From Sphingobacterium sp. UBA5670 (GTDB taxonomy: Bacteria > Bacteroidota > Bacteroidia > Sphingobacteriales > Sphingobacteriaceae), in assembly GCF_002420705.1 (NCBI RefSeq), contig NZ_DIIM01000018.1, forward strand, positions 97,982-161,981: 64,000 nucleotides of DNA, in the 5' to 3' direction. The position numbers and the translations under genes were made by a program. The notes under the pieces were generated by a model. That model was not told the origin of the DNA. It ran no database searches and was given only the letters and a program-made list of their open reading frames with translations. Below are positions 52,840-62,037 of this stretch, in pieces (position 1 is the first letter of the stretch; each line of letters begins with the position of its first letter).

Positions 52840-52871
52840 AAATGGGAGCATCAAAAAAAATGCTCCCATTT
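52840..52871 (+). terminator. Terminator after the phospholipase gene
   Basis: AAATGGGAGCA (52840-52850) pairs perfectly with TGCTCCCATTT (52861-52871), followed by T residues. Confidence 0.87.
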
Positions 52872-52990
52872 TTCTGAACTCCTTCCAGTATAATAAAGTT
52901 TATGGACGAGCCCATGCCGGCCATCCGAAGCAAAGTCAATACACATCGAACTTATTACAAAGTATCTCAAATGAGATAAAACGTACTATT

Positions 52991-53107
52991 TTATTCCTGT
53001 ATACGACGAACGATATGGTAGAATCCCTTATACAATAAAATTGCCCCAACAATCAAAAAGATAGCTAATAAATATGAGCTGACCGAATTGATAAATAATA
53101 GATACAT
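52991..53107 (-). CDS. Possible 38-residue single-helix membrane protein
   Basis: A minus-strand frame from ATG at 53107 to TAA at 52991 encodes one long hydrophobic helix (YLLAIFLIVGAILLYKGFY) followed by a basic end (HIVRRIQE). The order polar start, helix, positive tail is typical of real small membrane proteins. There is no family match I can name and no clear promoter, so it may be chance. Confidence 0.4.
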   Translation of the reverse strand: MYLLFINSVSSYLLAIFLIVGAILLYKGFYHIVRRIQE

Positions 53108-53207
53108 AACTCTGGTAATTTTTGGTTTTTCATTTGTTACTACAAGTTATAACATTTATCCAAAATTTTACAAAAAAAAATTATATATTTTCTCTATTTT
53201 TGCTTCG

Positions 53208-53627
53208 ATGAAGAAAATTGCACTATTTATCGGCTTGTTTTTCTATTTGCTCGCAGCAAGTGGTGCATCGTTGCATCTTCATTTTTGTCAGGGAGAAACG
53301 AAAAGTGTATCATTAACGGAAAGTCATAATGCCGACTGTCCCCTCTGTGCCAAGTCTGCAAAAAAGCAACAAAAACACTGCCATGAAACAGGAAGTTGCA
53401 AAGATGTTAAGATCGAAGCACAAAAGGTCGATCACTTCAGCCGAGTGACACAAAATCTTGATTTTAATAATCTGTCTCCTGCGATAATTACGCTTCATTG
53501 GATACTTAATTATTATCATTTCTCTGGCGAAGAAGACGGTTTTCTCAAACTAAAGGATACCAATTTTGCGAGCAACAATAGACAGAACCCTCCTGTTTTC
53601 ATTCTCAATCAAAATTTTAGAATTTAA
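53208..53627 (+). CDS. HYC_CC_PP family small exported protein
   Basis: The 139-residue protein has a signal peptide (KKIALFIGLFFYLLAASGAS) followed by the family features: an HLHFCQG stretch, CPLCAK, and KHCHETGSCKD, rich in His and Cys, and then a second hydrophobic segment. These proteins occur beside heavy-metal TonB receptors, as here. Metal binding is likely but unproven. I use the ATG at 53208, where the signal peptide begins; an ATG at 53088 would add 40 non-family residues. Confidence 0.85.
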   Translation: MKKIALFIGLFFYLLAASGASLHLHFCQGETKSVSLTESHNADCPLCAKSAKKQQKHCHETGSCKDVKIEAQKVDHFSRVTQNLDFNNLSPAIITLHWILNYYHFSGEEDGFLKLKDTNFASNNRQNPPVFILNQNFRI

Positions 53628-53754
53628 TACCATCGCTTTTCTCTGATTACAGTTCATTTTTTTGAATTGATATAAGACCTGCATAGTTAAAAGAACTAGC
53701 TGTCGTTCTATTCATTAATGGCAGACTTTATTCCCAACAAGGATCATTTTACAC

Positions 53755-53770
53755 TTTGTTCCGGAACAAA
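53755..53770. promoter_or_regulatory. 16-bp perfect palindrome upstream of the HMA-TonB receptor
   Basis: TTTGTTCCGGAACAAA is a perfect palindrome about 135 bp upstream of the receptor start codon, in the 278-bp gap after the HYC_CC_PP gene. It is a candidate operator. The binding regulator cannot be named from sequence. Confidence 0.4.
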
Positions 53771-53905
53771 AACAGCAGACCTTTATATCATTTTGCACAA
53801 AATTTAATAAAACTGGAAAAATAGCTCCGTAAACTATCAATGTAGTTACGCGACATTAGAAAGTAAAAATAAATGCTAGTTGAAGCGAAAACTCCTAATT
53901 AAACG

Positions 53906-56488
53906 ATGAATCAAATTTTAAAAAAAATATATACAACCACCATTTTATCCTTATTTTTTCTGGCATTTGTACAGGCACAAACCGATAGTACCCGAACACT
54001 TACCGTAGCCGGAAACTGTGCGATGTGTAAGAAACGGATTGAAACGGCTGCAAAAATGCCAGGAGTAGAAACGGCTGTTTGGAATGCAGGCGACAACCAA
54101 TTACAGATCAAATACAATCCGCAGAAAGTTCAATTGGAGTCCATCAAAAAAAGTATTGCCCTTGTAGGCCATGATGTAGATAACCTGGTTGCGAGCGAAG
54201 AATCCTATGCTAAACTCCATGAATGTTGTATGTATCCGCGATTGGAAAATGGAAAGATCCCCGAAAAGAAAATTTTGACAACGGATAACCATGATCATCC
54301 ACATACAGTTACCGGCGTTGTTGTTGAAGAAAACGAAAAGGGAGATCTTAAACCTATTATTGGAGCTAATTTACATTGGGCCAACCTTCCCACTAAAAAT
54401 ACAAGGACAAATGAAAATGGTGTTTTTAAATTGGACCATAAGGAAGGATTTAACAAACTGGTCGTGAGTTATGTCGGCATGAAATCCGATACGATCACCA
54501 TCAAAGATCTTCATGAAGTCATTATGATTACAGCAAAAGGGAATATTTTGATGGAAGTGGAGGTTAAAGGAACACGACGCTCAAATTACATCGATCGGAT
54601 GACGCCTGCCCGACTGGAAGTGCTAACCGGAAAAGAGCTTTTCAAAGCGGCATGTTGTGATTTGAGTGAAAGTTTTGAAACAAATGCCTCTGTTGATGTC
54701 GTCAGTGCAGATGCAGTAACAGGAAGTAAACAAATTCAAATGTTAGGTCTTAGCGGTATCTATACGCAGTTAACTGTTGAAAATTTACCAGGACCACGCG
54801 GATTAGCTTCTCCTTTAGGCTTAAATTCTATTGCAGGAACATGGATAGAATCAATTCAAATCGCAAAAGGAATTGGCTCTGTAGCCAACGGATTCGAAAA
54901 CATGGCCGGACAGATCAACGTAGAATTGAAAAAACCTCAAAATTCGGAAAGATTGTTTTTTAACGCCTATGCCAATAACATGGGGCGTACTGACGTCAAC
55001 TTAAACCTTTCCCAAAAAATTGGTCAGCATTGGTCGACAGCGGTTTTGCTGCATGATAATTTTATGTACAATAAATCCATGAATTTTAGCCACAACGGGT
55101 TTAGAGATGTGCCTGTTGGTAATCTATTCTCTGGAGTCAACCGCTGGTTTTATGAAAACGGTAAAGGACTTATGGTACAGTTTGGCGTAAAATATCTCAA
55201 TGACGACCGTACAGGTGGGCAGATTGATTTTAATAAAAAGACCGATAAAGGTACGACCAACCGTTATGGCCTAGGCTTTGATATTGAACGTGTAGAAGGT
55301 TTTGCTAAAATTGGCTATGTATTTCCTGAAAACAAGCACCGTAGTATCGGTCTTCAGCTCGCCGGATCAAACTACAATCAAAAAAGCTATTTTGGACTCA
55401 ACAACTACGATTCGGAGCAACAAAATGGTTATGCTAACCTCCTATTTCAAGATATTATAGGTACTGTTGCTCATAAATATCGCGTCGGAGCCTCGATAAA
55501 TTACGACAACTACAACGAATGGTATTTAAAAGATCAAAATTTCAAACGCAAAGAAATTGTGTCTGGGGCATTTGCAGAATATACTTATAGTCCTTCGGAA
55601 AAATTCGATGCCATCGTTGGTCTCCGTCAAGACTACAACTCGTTGTACGGCTGGTTTACAACACCACGTATACATCTACGTTATGCGCCTATTTCAGGGA
55701 CCACAATCCGGGCAAGTTCGGGAAGAGGGCAGCGCACAGCAAATATATTTGCTGAAAATACGGCCGTGTTGGCTAGCAGTAGAAAACTGATTATTCAATC
55801 ACCTGATATATATGATAAAGCTTATGGCCTACAACCAGAAGTATCATGGAATACCGGCCTTGCTGTAGACCAAAGTATGCGGATCTTTGGACGCGATGCT
55901 TCGGCATCTGTTGAATTTTTCCATAACAGCTTTTCCAATCAGGTCGTGGTAGATTATGAAAATCCGAGAGAAATTAATTTCTATAACTTGACCGGAAAAT
56001 CTTTCTCCAATAGTCTACAGACAGAATTTCGTTTTATGCCAGCACCACATTTTGAGACAAGGTTGGCTTATCGTTTACTTGATGTACAGACAGACTTTGA
56101 AAACGGGAGAAAGACCAAACCTTTATTGGCCAAACACCGGGGTTTTGTTAATATGGCCTACAATCATCATTCCGGCTGGAGTCTGGATTATACATTGAAT
56201 GTTGTTGGACAAAAACGTATTCCTTCAACAGCAGAGAATCCTGTCGAATATCAAATGCCGACAACATCGAAAGCTTATGCGACGATGAACGCTCAAATCA
56301 GCAAGACATTTGGAAAAGATAAAAACTTCACAGTCTACGTTGGCGGAGAAAACTTATCGAATTATTTTCAGAAAGTGCCCATCCTTGCAGCGGATCAACC
56401 CTTTGGAAATTATTTCGACACATCGATGCTTTGGGGACCTTTAACAGGACGCATGTTCTATACGGGTATTCGTTATTTCATCAAGTAA
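53906..56488 (+). CDS. TonB-dependent receptor with N-terminal heavy-metal-associated domain
   Basis: The 860-residue outer membrane protein has a signal peptide (about 1-25), an HMA domain with the metal motif C38-A-M-C41 (about 29-100), a carboxypeptidase-like beta domain (about 132-215), a plug (QIQMLGLSGIYTQLTVENLPGPRGLASPLGL) and a TonB receptor barrel ending in a terminal aromatic strand. The HMA domain binds soft metals such as copper in other proteins. Here it would sit on the periplasmic side. With the HYC_CC_PP gene it suggests copper or related metal traffic. Confidence 0.92.
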   Translation: MNQILKKIYTTTILSLFFLAFVQAQTDSTRTLTVAGNCAMCKKRIETAAKMPGVETAVWNAGDNQLQIKYNPQKVQLESIKKSIALVGHDVDNLVASEESYAKLHECCMYPRLENGKIPEKKILTTDNHDHPHTVTGVVVEENEKGDLKPIIGANLHWANLPTKNTRTNENGVFKLDHKEGFNKLVVSYVGMKSDTITIKDLHEVIMITAKGNILMEVEVKGTRRSNYIDRMTPARLEVLTGKELFKAACCDLSESFETNASVDVVSADAVTGSKQIQMLGLSGIYTQLTVENLPGPRGLASPLGLNSIAGTWIESIQIAKGIGSVANGFENMAGQINVELKKPQNSERLFFNAYANNMGRTDVNLNLSQKIGQHWSTAVLLHDNFMYNKSMNFSHNGFRDVPVGNLFSGVNRWFYENGKGLMVQFGVKYLNDDRTGGQIDFNKKTDKGTTNRYGLGFDIERVEGFAKIGYVFPENKHRSIGLQLAGSNYNQKSYFGLNNYDSEQQNGYANLLFQDIIGTVAHKYRVGASINYDNYNEWYLKDQNFKRKEIVSGAFAEYTYSPSEKFDAIVGLRQDYNSLYGWFTTPRIHLRYAPISGTTIRASSGRGQRTANIFAENTAVLASSRKLIIQSPDIYDKAYGLQPEVSWNTGLAVDQSMRIFGRDASASVEFFHNSFSNQVVVDYENPREINFYNLTGKSFSNSLQTEFRFMPAPHFETRLAYRLLDVQTDFENGRKTKPLLAKHRGFVNMAYNHHSGWSLDYTLNVVGQKRIPSTAENPVEYQMPTTSKAYATMNAQISKTFGKDKNFTVYVGGENLSNYFQKVPILAADQPFGNYFDTSMLWGPLTGRMFYTGIRYFIK

Positions 56489-56515
56489 TAACCAAGCAAA
56501 ATAATCAAGTGCAAT

Positions 56516-56541
56516 AAAAAGGTGGCAAAAGCCACCTTTTT
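56516..56541. terminator. Bidirectional terminator between the TonB receptor and maf
   Basis: AAAAAGGTGGC (56516-56526) pairs perfectly with GCCACCTTTTT (56531-56541) around AAAA. It lies between convergent genes, and the minus-strand side overlaps the maf stop codon. Confidence 0.85.
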
Positions 56542-57118
56542 ATTTTAATTTTTTCAATTCCTGATAAAGCTTTGCCGTTGGCAATCCCACCACGTTATTG
56601 TATTCACCCTCTATTCTTTCTATTGCGATCAAGCCGATCCATTCCTGTATTCCATACGAACCTGCTTTATCTAAAGGAGAAAATGTAGCGACATAATGCT
56701 CAATTTCTTTTGAATCCAATTCGTAAAAGTAGACTGTTGTCGTTTCGACAAAAGTGGATATCTCACCTTTCCAGGAAATCGCTACTGCTGTCAGAACCGA
56801 ATGCTTTTTCCCGGACAGATGAGCTAAAGTAAGCTTAGCTTCTCCTTCATCTTTGGGTTTACCCAAAATTTCGCCCTCATCTGATACAACAATCGTGTCA
56901 GCACAGATAACCAAACTATCGCTCTTATCCTCAAATGCCTCTGCCTTACAAATAGCAATTTGACGCACAACCTCAGCAGCGGATAAATTTGGATCTACAT
57001 ACTCTGCAGTTTCCCTTACCTCGACTTCGAACGTCAATCCAAGCCCTGCCAATAGCTGTTTTCTTCTTGGGGATTGAGACCCCAATATAATTGTTCTATT
57101 TTTTAGATTTTCCAACAT
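56540..57118 (-). CDS. maf: Maf family nucleotide pyrophosphatase
   Basis: The 192-residue protein opens with GSQSPRRKQLLAGLGL and has CADTIVVSDEGEILGKPKDEGEA, HSVLTAVAI and DKAGSYGIQEW, the Maf/YhdE pattern. These enzymes hydrolyse dTTP/UTP and modified nucleotides as a housecleaning function. It starts 2 bases after the kdsC-like gene. Confidence 0.94.
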   Translation of the reverse strand: MLENLKNRTIILGSQSPRRKQLLAGLGLTFEVEVRETAEYVDPNLSAAEVVRQIAICKAEAFEDKSDSLVICADTIVVSDEGEILGKPKDEGEAKLTLAHLSGKKHSVLTAVAISWKGEISTFVETTTVYFYELDSKEIEHYVATFSPLDKAGSYGIQEWIGLIAIERIEGEYNNVVGLPTAKLYQELKKLK

Positions 57119-57120
57119 CT

Positions 57121-57639
57121 TTATATACTTTTTACAGTTTCATCCTCATACCAATTATCCTGTACTTTCATGACCTTTTCGATCAATTCACGGACAACAC
57201 CCTTTCCCCCACCAAAACCAGACACATAATGTGAAATTTTCTTGATTTCTTCCACTGCATCCGCAGGAGAAACAGCCAAGCCGACAGATTTCATGCAACT
57301 AAAATCAGGAATATCGTCGCCTATGTACATTAACTGGCTTAGCTCTAGCTTATAATTACGCGCAAGTTCTTTCATTTTCGAAAGTTTATCGGCAACCTTT
57401 GAATGTACTTCATTGATGCCCAACCCTTTCATACGCAGCTCTACACCAGTCGATCCTCCACCTGTTATAATAAAAATAGGATAACCTTTCTTTATCGCTA
57501 ATTGCATGGCATATCCATCTTTTATATTAAATGTACGTAACTGATGCCCCTCTTCATTCACCTGAACGGTACCATCGGTCAATACTCCATCGACATCCAG
57601 CACAAATGCCTTTATTGATTTAAATTCGGTCAATACCAT
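57121..57639 (-). CDS. kdsC: KDO 8-phosphate phosphatase (KdsC-type HAD hydrolase)
   Basis: The 172-residue HAD protein has the nucleophile motif with Asp15 and Asp17 (FVLDVDGVLTDG), FNIKDGYAMQLAIKKGY, ITGGGSTGVELR, and the metal-site YIGDDIPDFSCM, with no cap domain. This is the KdsC type, which dephosphorylates KDO 8-phosphate for lipopolysaccharide. The start is 2 bases before maf on the same transcript. Confidence 0.92.
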   Translation of the reverse strand: MVLTEFKSIKAFVLDVDGVLTDGTVQVNEEGHQLRTFNIKDGYAMQLAIKKGYPIFIITGGGSTGVELRMKGLGINEVHSKVADKLSKMKELARNYKLELSQLMYIGDDIPDFSCMKSVGLAVSPADAVEEIKKISHYVSGFGGGKGVVRELIEKVMKVQDNWYEDETVKSI

Positions 57640-57795
57640 AAAAATATATTTTTGTAAAAGTAAGGCATTTCGGGTAATTATCCGACTTACGATATAGATC
57701 TATCCGAACTAGATCGTCAGAAAATTATTCAGATTAGCCAAAATATCATTTGCATGTCACAACATAGTTGTATTGGCAACTTATTCTTAAAAATA

Positions 57796-57828
57796 TTTGG
57801 ATGCTACAGTATATTTACCGTATCTTTG
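57796..57828 (+). promoter_or_regulatory. Promoter in the 57.6-58.6 kb gap
   Basis: TTTG (57796-57799) and TATCTTTG (57821-57828) are 21 bases apart and match the Bacteroidota -33/-7 consensus. There is no protein gene downstream for more than 700 bases, so it probably drives a small RNA. Confidence 0.6.
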
Positions 57829-57833
57829 TAGAA

Positions 57834-58050
57834 GATAATTAAAGGTTATCTAGCTATGAAACACTAACAGCAAGCAATCAAACAATTTATTTGCTTGGAG
57901 CTTGCATAAGATTTAAAAAACAATCATTTTAGTTTTCACGGCAAAACACGGCAACTAATTTAGTTTAGAAGCCCTTAAAGAGTCTTTTCATAATTTAGGT
58001 TTATAATTGGTTAGTAACGAACCCTGGTGCCCATCATCAGGGTTTTGTTT
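57834..58050 (+). ncRNA. Candidate small RNA gene
   Basis: A consensus promoter ends at 57828 and a terminator lies at 58020-58050, giving a predicted transcript of about 215 bases. No open reading frame in it exceeds a few codons (MKH then stop at 57856). Possible hairpins are AGATAA/TTATCT (57833-57838, 57846-57851) and GCAAGC/GCTTGC (57870-57875, 57900-57905). It does not look like tmRNA, RNase P RNA or SRP RNA. A 6S-like role cannot be excluded. Confidence 0.45.
58020..58050 (+). terminator. Terminator of the candidate small RNA
   Basis: AACCCTG (58020-58026) pairs with CAGGGTT (58038-58044), followed by TTGTTTTT. No coding gene ends nearby on this strand. Confidence 0.7.
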
Positions 58051-58106
58051 TTATAAGTATTTTTTCTTCTTCTATTTTATAGATTTGACTTCTTGACAAT
58101 TATCCT

Positions 58107-58192
58107 AATTATCTGATTATAAATCATCAAGTCTATCATTGTAACTGATAATTATCTGATTATAAATAATCAAAACTATCATTAGAACTGAT
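58107..58192. repeat. 43-bp tandem repeat, two copies
   Basis: The unit at 58107-58149 is repeated immediately at 58150-58192 with five mismatches in 43 positions. Both copies start AATTATCTGATTATAAAT and end AACTGAT. It lies in the non-coding gap before the hybrid kinase. Confidence 0.75.
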
Positions 58193-58588
58193 ACATCTTC
58201 ATACCAACTTATACCTAATAACAGTTTTTAACCAATGTTTAAACAGTATTTAGTCACTGGTTATTCAGTTTACACTGAGCAAGCACTGAATAATCACCGA
58301 ACAAGCACTGTGTAAAAGCAGAATTTGATCACTACGTGATCCTAATTTGCTGTAACTAAAAATTAAAAGAGAAAATAGAATATAAGCTACGCGTACGTAA
58401 CAAAAAATTGCTATGGTGAGGTAATAGGTTGTTTTGCGATGCTTCTGATTGTTATATAGGTTTGTTTCTATGCTGACTTTTGATTATTTTAGGAATAGCA
58501 AGTTTTTTTGTTATTTTACATATCTTTTCCCCGTGGTACCATCGAGAAACAATACCTACAGAAAAGTAAACGATAAACTCATTCTCAC
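58193..58588. other. Non-coding upstream region of the hybrid kinase
   Basis: AT-rich sequence with no supported gene. It contains an inverted repeat, TTATTCAGT (58261-58269) with ACTGAATAA (58285-58293), and CAAGCACTG twice (58280-58288 and 58302-58310). TATCTTTT near 58531 is an imperfect -7 element that could serve the kinase. Confidence 0.4.
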
Positions 58589-61500
58589 ATGTATCGAAAA
58601 AATTATAGAAAGCAAATTACCATAGGAGTGATCATTTCTTTTTCGCTTATCTTTCTTTCAGCCCTATATTTTTTCATATCGCTGCATCATAACTTAAATA
58701 ACGAGCGAGCTATTGTTCGAATTGCCGAAAATAGATTCAATATTATTAATGAAATTAAATCAAGTGTAGACGAAGTAAACGACACCAAACTTGATTACCT
58801 GAATAAGAAAGACGCTTCGCTGTTTATTCCCTATAAATTGGAATTAAGAAAAACGGATGAACTGCTACGGTCTTTAAGTCTAAAGGATGATTTTTATCAT
58901 GTGCCGCCTAACAGCATTGAAAGTATTCGCAAAGATGTTGCTGCATTTTATGATTTTGACAAAGATATCTCAGATACGCAAGAAATTCAATCCAAATCCC
59001 ATCATATTCACAAACAAAAGGCTTCCATATTAGGTGAGATTGATCTGATGTCAAGAGACTTATTGGATCAACGTGCAAGGCTCTTAGAAAAGTCTAGAAA
59101 TGAGCTGCAACTAGCCCAATATATTACCTACCTGTTCATTGCCATTGGACTGAGTGGTTTCTTCTATATCCTCGTTAAAATTTCATCTATCTCTAGATTT
59201 TTGAGATCTACTGTAAAAAGCCAGCAAGAATCTAATGATCGGCTCCAACTATTGCAGGACCAGACCAATAATGACAACTGGATTTTGAATGCTATTAATC
59301 ATATCGATGAGCAGTTACGCGGTGATTATACAGACAAGAAAATTGCGGAGATAAGCCTACATGCTATTGCTTCCTCCACAAAAGCTTTAGGCGGGACTGT
59401 ATACATTTTCGATGAGAACTATCAGGAATACCAGCTCTGTCATAAAGTTGGCATTTCCTCGACACAACATATCAAACGAACATTTAAGGAAAACGATGGT
59501 ATTTTAGGAGAAGTTGCAAACAATCATGAAGTTGTTAAAATCAAAGATATCGACCAGGAGCACCTTATTTTAGAAACCTCATTGTCAAACCGGTTAGAAA
59601 CTGAGATTTATATAGTACCCTTCTCTTATGAAAATCATTGTGTCGGTATCATGGAAATCTGTTGCCCTATTATCAACGAAAAGGACGAGCAATTACGATT
59701 TAACTTCTTAGATAAGGCAAAAGATAACATCGCAGTTATCATCAAGGTTGCCCAAACTCACGGAAAACTTGCAGACCTTTATGAGGAACTCCAACAGCAG
59801 ACCGAAGAATTAGAAGCTCAACAGGAAGAATTGAGAACGACAAATGAGGAGTTGATTCATAAAACACATTTGTTGGAAGCTTCCGAAGAAGAACTTCGTG
59901 TACAACAGGAAGAACTTATCCAAACAAATAATGAGCTCGATGAGAAAGCGAAATTGCTCTTTGCACAAAATGAAGATTTAGAAAAAGCCCGTCAAGCCAT
60001 TGCTCAAAAAATAGATGAAGTAGAGTTATCTAGCAAATACAAATCCGAATTTATGGCAAATATGAGTCATGAATTACGGACACCTCTTAATAGTATTCTT
60101 ATTCTTGCCAAATTACTTCAGGATAACAAAAAGAAGAACCTCAACGAGGATCAAATAAAATATGCGTCTGTTATTCATAGCGCAGGCTCGGATCTCCTAC
60201 ATTTAATTAACGAATTGTTGGATCTGGCGAAAATTGAATCCGGCAAGGTTGACGTCCAGAAGGAACGTATCCACACGAACTACCTTGTCAATTATATTAA
60301 AGATTTTTTCAGTGATACCGCAGCTTCGAAAAGTATCCACTTCCTACTCGATGTCAATGCCAATACACCGCAGGAATTTATTGGTGACGAACATCGCTTA
60401 CAGCAAGTCCTCAAAAATTTACTATCGAATGCTTTTAAATTCACCGCCGAACATGGTGAAGTTTCATTGAAAATAAAAGCTGAAGCAGAAAATCTTCTTT
60501 TTACGGTTAAAGATAACGGCATCGGAATCGCTCCTGAAAAACAAGAGCTTATCTTTGATGCTTTTAAACAGGAAGATGGATCAACTAGCCGTAAATATGG
60601 TGGCACTGGATTAGGCTTATCGATATGCCGTGAAATTGCCAGCTTATTAAAAGGAAAAATAACCCTATCCAGTAAGGTTGGCGAAGGAAGCGTCTTTACC
60701 TTTAGTATACCGCTAGAACAGGAACTTCAGATTTCACCCCAGAAAGTGACATTTAGCGAAGAAGAAAGCCCCTCTCCAATTCAATTCCCGAAGGAGAATC
60801 CGATAATAGAAAAGACGAATTCGATCTACAGCGATGAAAAAAACAATAAACTTCTGATTATTGAGGACGATTTTATTTTTGCAGATATTCTAAAAGACTA
60901 CGCTGAACAAAATGGCTACGATGTTTACATCAGCTATGATGGGCAAGATGGGTTACAAAAAGCACAAAATCTACTACCTGCTGCAATTATATTAGATATT
61001 ATGTTACCTAAAATGGATGGTTGGGAAGTGCTACGTAACCTCAAAAAAGGGGACAATACCAAGGAAATTCCTGTGCACATGATGTCTGCAGGAACATTTT
61101 TACATGATGAACCTATTTCTGCCGGAGCCATCGGCTTTATGGCGAAACCCGTTTCAGAGGAGTCTTTGGCTGAAACTTTCTTAAAAATAAAAGCATCCAC
61201 GAGTCATCCATTGAAAAAAATTCTGTTGGTGGAAGATCAAGAAATTCAAAGCGATTTTATCAAACAATCTTTAGAAGAACAGCATACCCAGATATTTCAG
61301 GCTTTCAATGCAAAACAGGCACTTGATCTTTTGGATCAAGAAAAGTTGTTTGATTGCATCATTATGGACCTGAACCTTCCGGACAAATCAGGCATTGAAC
61401 TTCTCAATGAAATCAAATCGAATAATCAATTTAAGGATTTACCCATTATCATCAATACAGCGATGGAGCTCAGTCCTGAACAGACGTCTGAAATTCTCCA

Positions 61501-62020
61501 TCACAGTCAAGCGATGGTTCTTAAGTCCGCCAAATCAAACAACCGTCTAATTGATGAAGTTAATTTATTCTTGAACAAAATTCGTAGTAACAAGCGCGAA
61601 TACAATATGTTCAACAATACGGGGGGGTCTGTAATTGCTGAAAACAATTTAGCTTCCAAAACGGTGCTATTAGCAGATGACGATATGCGGAATATTTTTG
61701 CGCTAAGCACGGCATTTGAAAGCTACGATATGAACATCGAGATTGCCAACAATGGTCAGGAGGCCTTAGATATTCTTGATCGAAATGACCAGATTGATCT
61801 TGTTTTAATGGATATCATGATGCCCGTTATGGATGGTTATGAGGCCATCGAAAAAATAAGAGCAAACAAAAAATTTGCAAATCTTCCTATTATTGCCGTG
61901 ACAGCGAAGGCAATGAAAGGTGATAGAGAAAAAACAATAGCTGTTGGAGCAAACGATTATATTAGTAAACCGGTTGATGTGGACAAATTAATATCCCTAA
62001 TGCGCGTATGGTTGAGTTAA
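58589..62020 (+). CDS. Hybrid sensor histidine kinase with GAF domain and three receiver domains
   Basis: The 1143-residue protein has two membrane helices (about 9-32 and 176-200) around an extracytoplasmic helical sensor, a GAF-like domain (about 220-375), a long coiled coil (about 385-475: EELEAQQEELRTTNEELIHK), HisKA with His494 (MANMSHELRTP), an ATPase domain (DNGIGIAPEKQ, GGTGLGLSI), and three receivers with phospho-acceptors Asp803, Asp927 and Asp1075. It overlaps or abuts cheR, so it is probably co-expressed with cheR and cheB. The target output is unknown. Confidence 0.94.
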   Translation: MYRKNYRKQITIGVIISFSLIFLSALYFFISLHHNLNNERAIVRIAENRFNIINEIKSSVDEVNDTKLDYLNKKDASLFIPYKLELRKTDELLRSLSLKDDFYHVPPNSIESIRKDVAAFYDFDKDISDTQEIQSKSHHIHKQKASILGEIDLMSRDLLDQRARLLEKSRNELQLAQYITYLFIAIGLSGFFYILVKISSISRFLRSTVKSQQESNDRLQLLQDQTNNDNWILNAINHIDEQLRGDYTDKKIAEISLHAIASSTKALGGTVYIFDENYQEYQLCHKVGISSTQHIKRTFKENDGILGEVANNHEVVKIKDIDQEHLILETSLSNRLETEIYIVPFSYENHCVGIMEICCPIINEKDEQLRFNFLDKAKDNIAVIIKVAQTHGKLADLYEELQQQTEELEAQQEELRTTNEELIHKTHLLEASEEELRVQQEELIQTNNELDEKAKLLFAQNEDLEKARQAIAQKIDEVELSSKYKSEFMANMSHELRTPLNSILILAKLLQDNKKKNLNEDQIKYASVIHSAGSDLLHLINELLDLAKIESGKVDVQKERIHTNYLVNYIKDFFSDTAASKSIHFLLDVNANTPQEFIGDEHRLQQVLKNLLSNAFKFTAEHGEVSLKIKAEAENLLFTVKDNGIGIAPEKQELIFDAFKQEDGSTSRKYGGTGLGLSICREIASLLKGKITLSSKVGEGSVFTFSIPLEQELQISPQKVTFSEEESPSPIQFPKENPIIEKTNSIYSDEKNNKLLIIEDDFIFADILKDYAEQNGYDVYISYDGQDGLQKAQNLLPAAIILDIMLPKMDGWEVLRNLKKGDNTKEIPVHMMSAGTFLHDEPISAGAIGFMAKPVSEESLAETFLKIKASTSHPLKKILLVEDQEIQSDFIKQSLEEQHTQIFQAFNAKQALDLLDQEKLFDCIIMDLNLPDKSGIELLNEIKSNNQFKDLPIIINTAMELSPEQTSEILHHSQAMVLKSAKSNNRLIDEVNLFLNKIRSNKREYNMFNNTGGSVIAENNLASKTVLLADDDMRNIFALSTAFESYDMNIEIANNGQEALDILDRNDQIDLVLMDIMMPVMDGYEAIEKIRANKKFANLPIIAVTAKAMKGDREKTIAVGANDYISKPVDVDKLISLMRVWLS

Positions 62021-62037
62021 CCGATAAAATAATAGCA

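Noticed and set aside
57754..57831. A 25-residue reading frame (MSQHSCIGNLFLKIFG...) in the gap after kdsC.
   Set aside because: It spans the promoter elements at 57796-57828 and has no start context or family resemblance, so it is probably chance.
57856..57867. Three-codon MKH frame as an attenuation leader peptide.
   Set aside because: Too short to act as a sensor, and the nearest downstream gene is more than 500 bases past the terminator.
58107..58192. Tandem repeat considered as a CRISPR array.
   Set aside because: There are only two contiguous units, no spacers between them and no cas genes.
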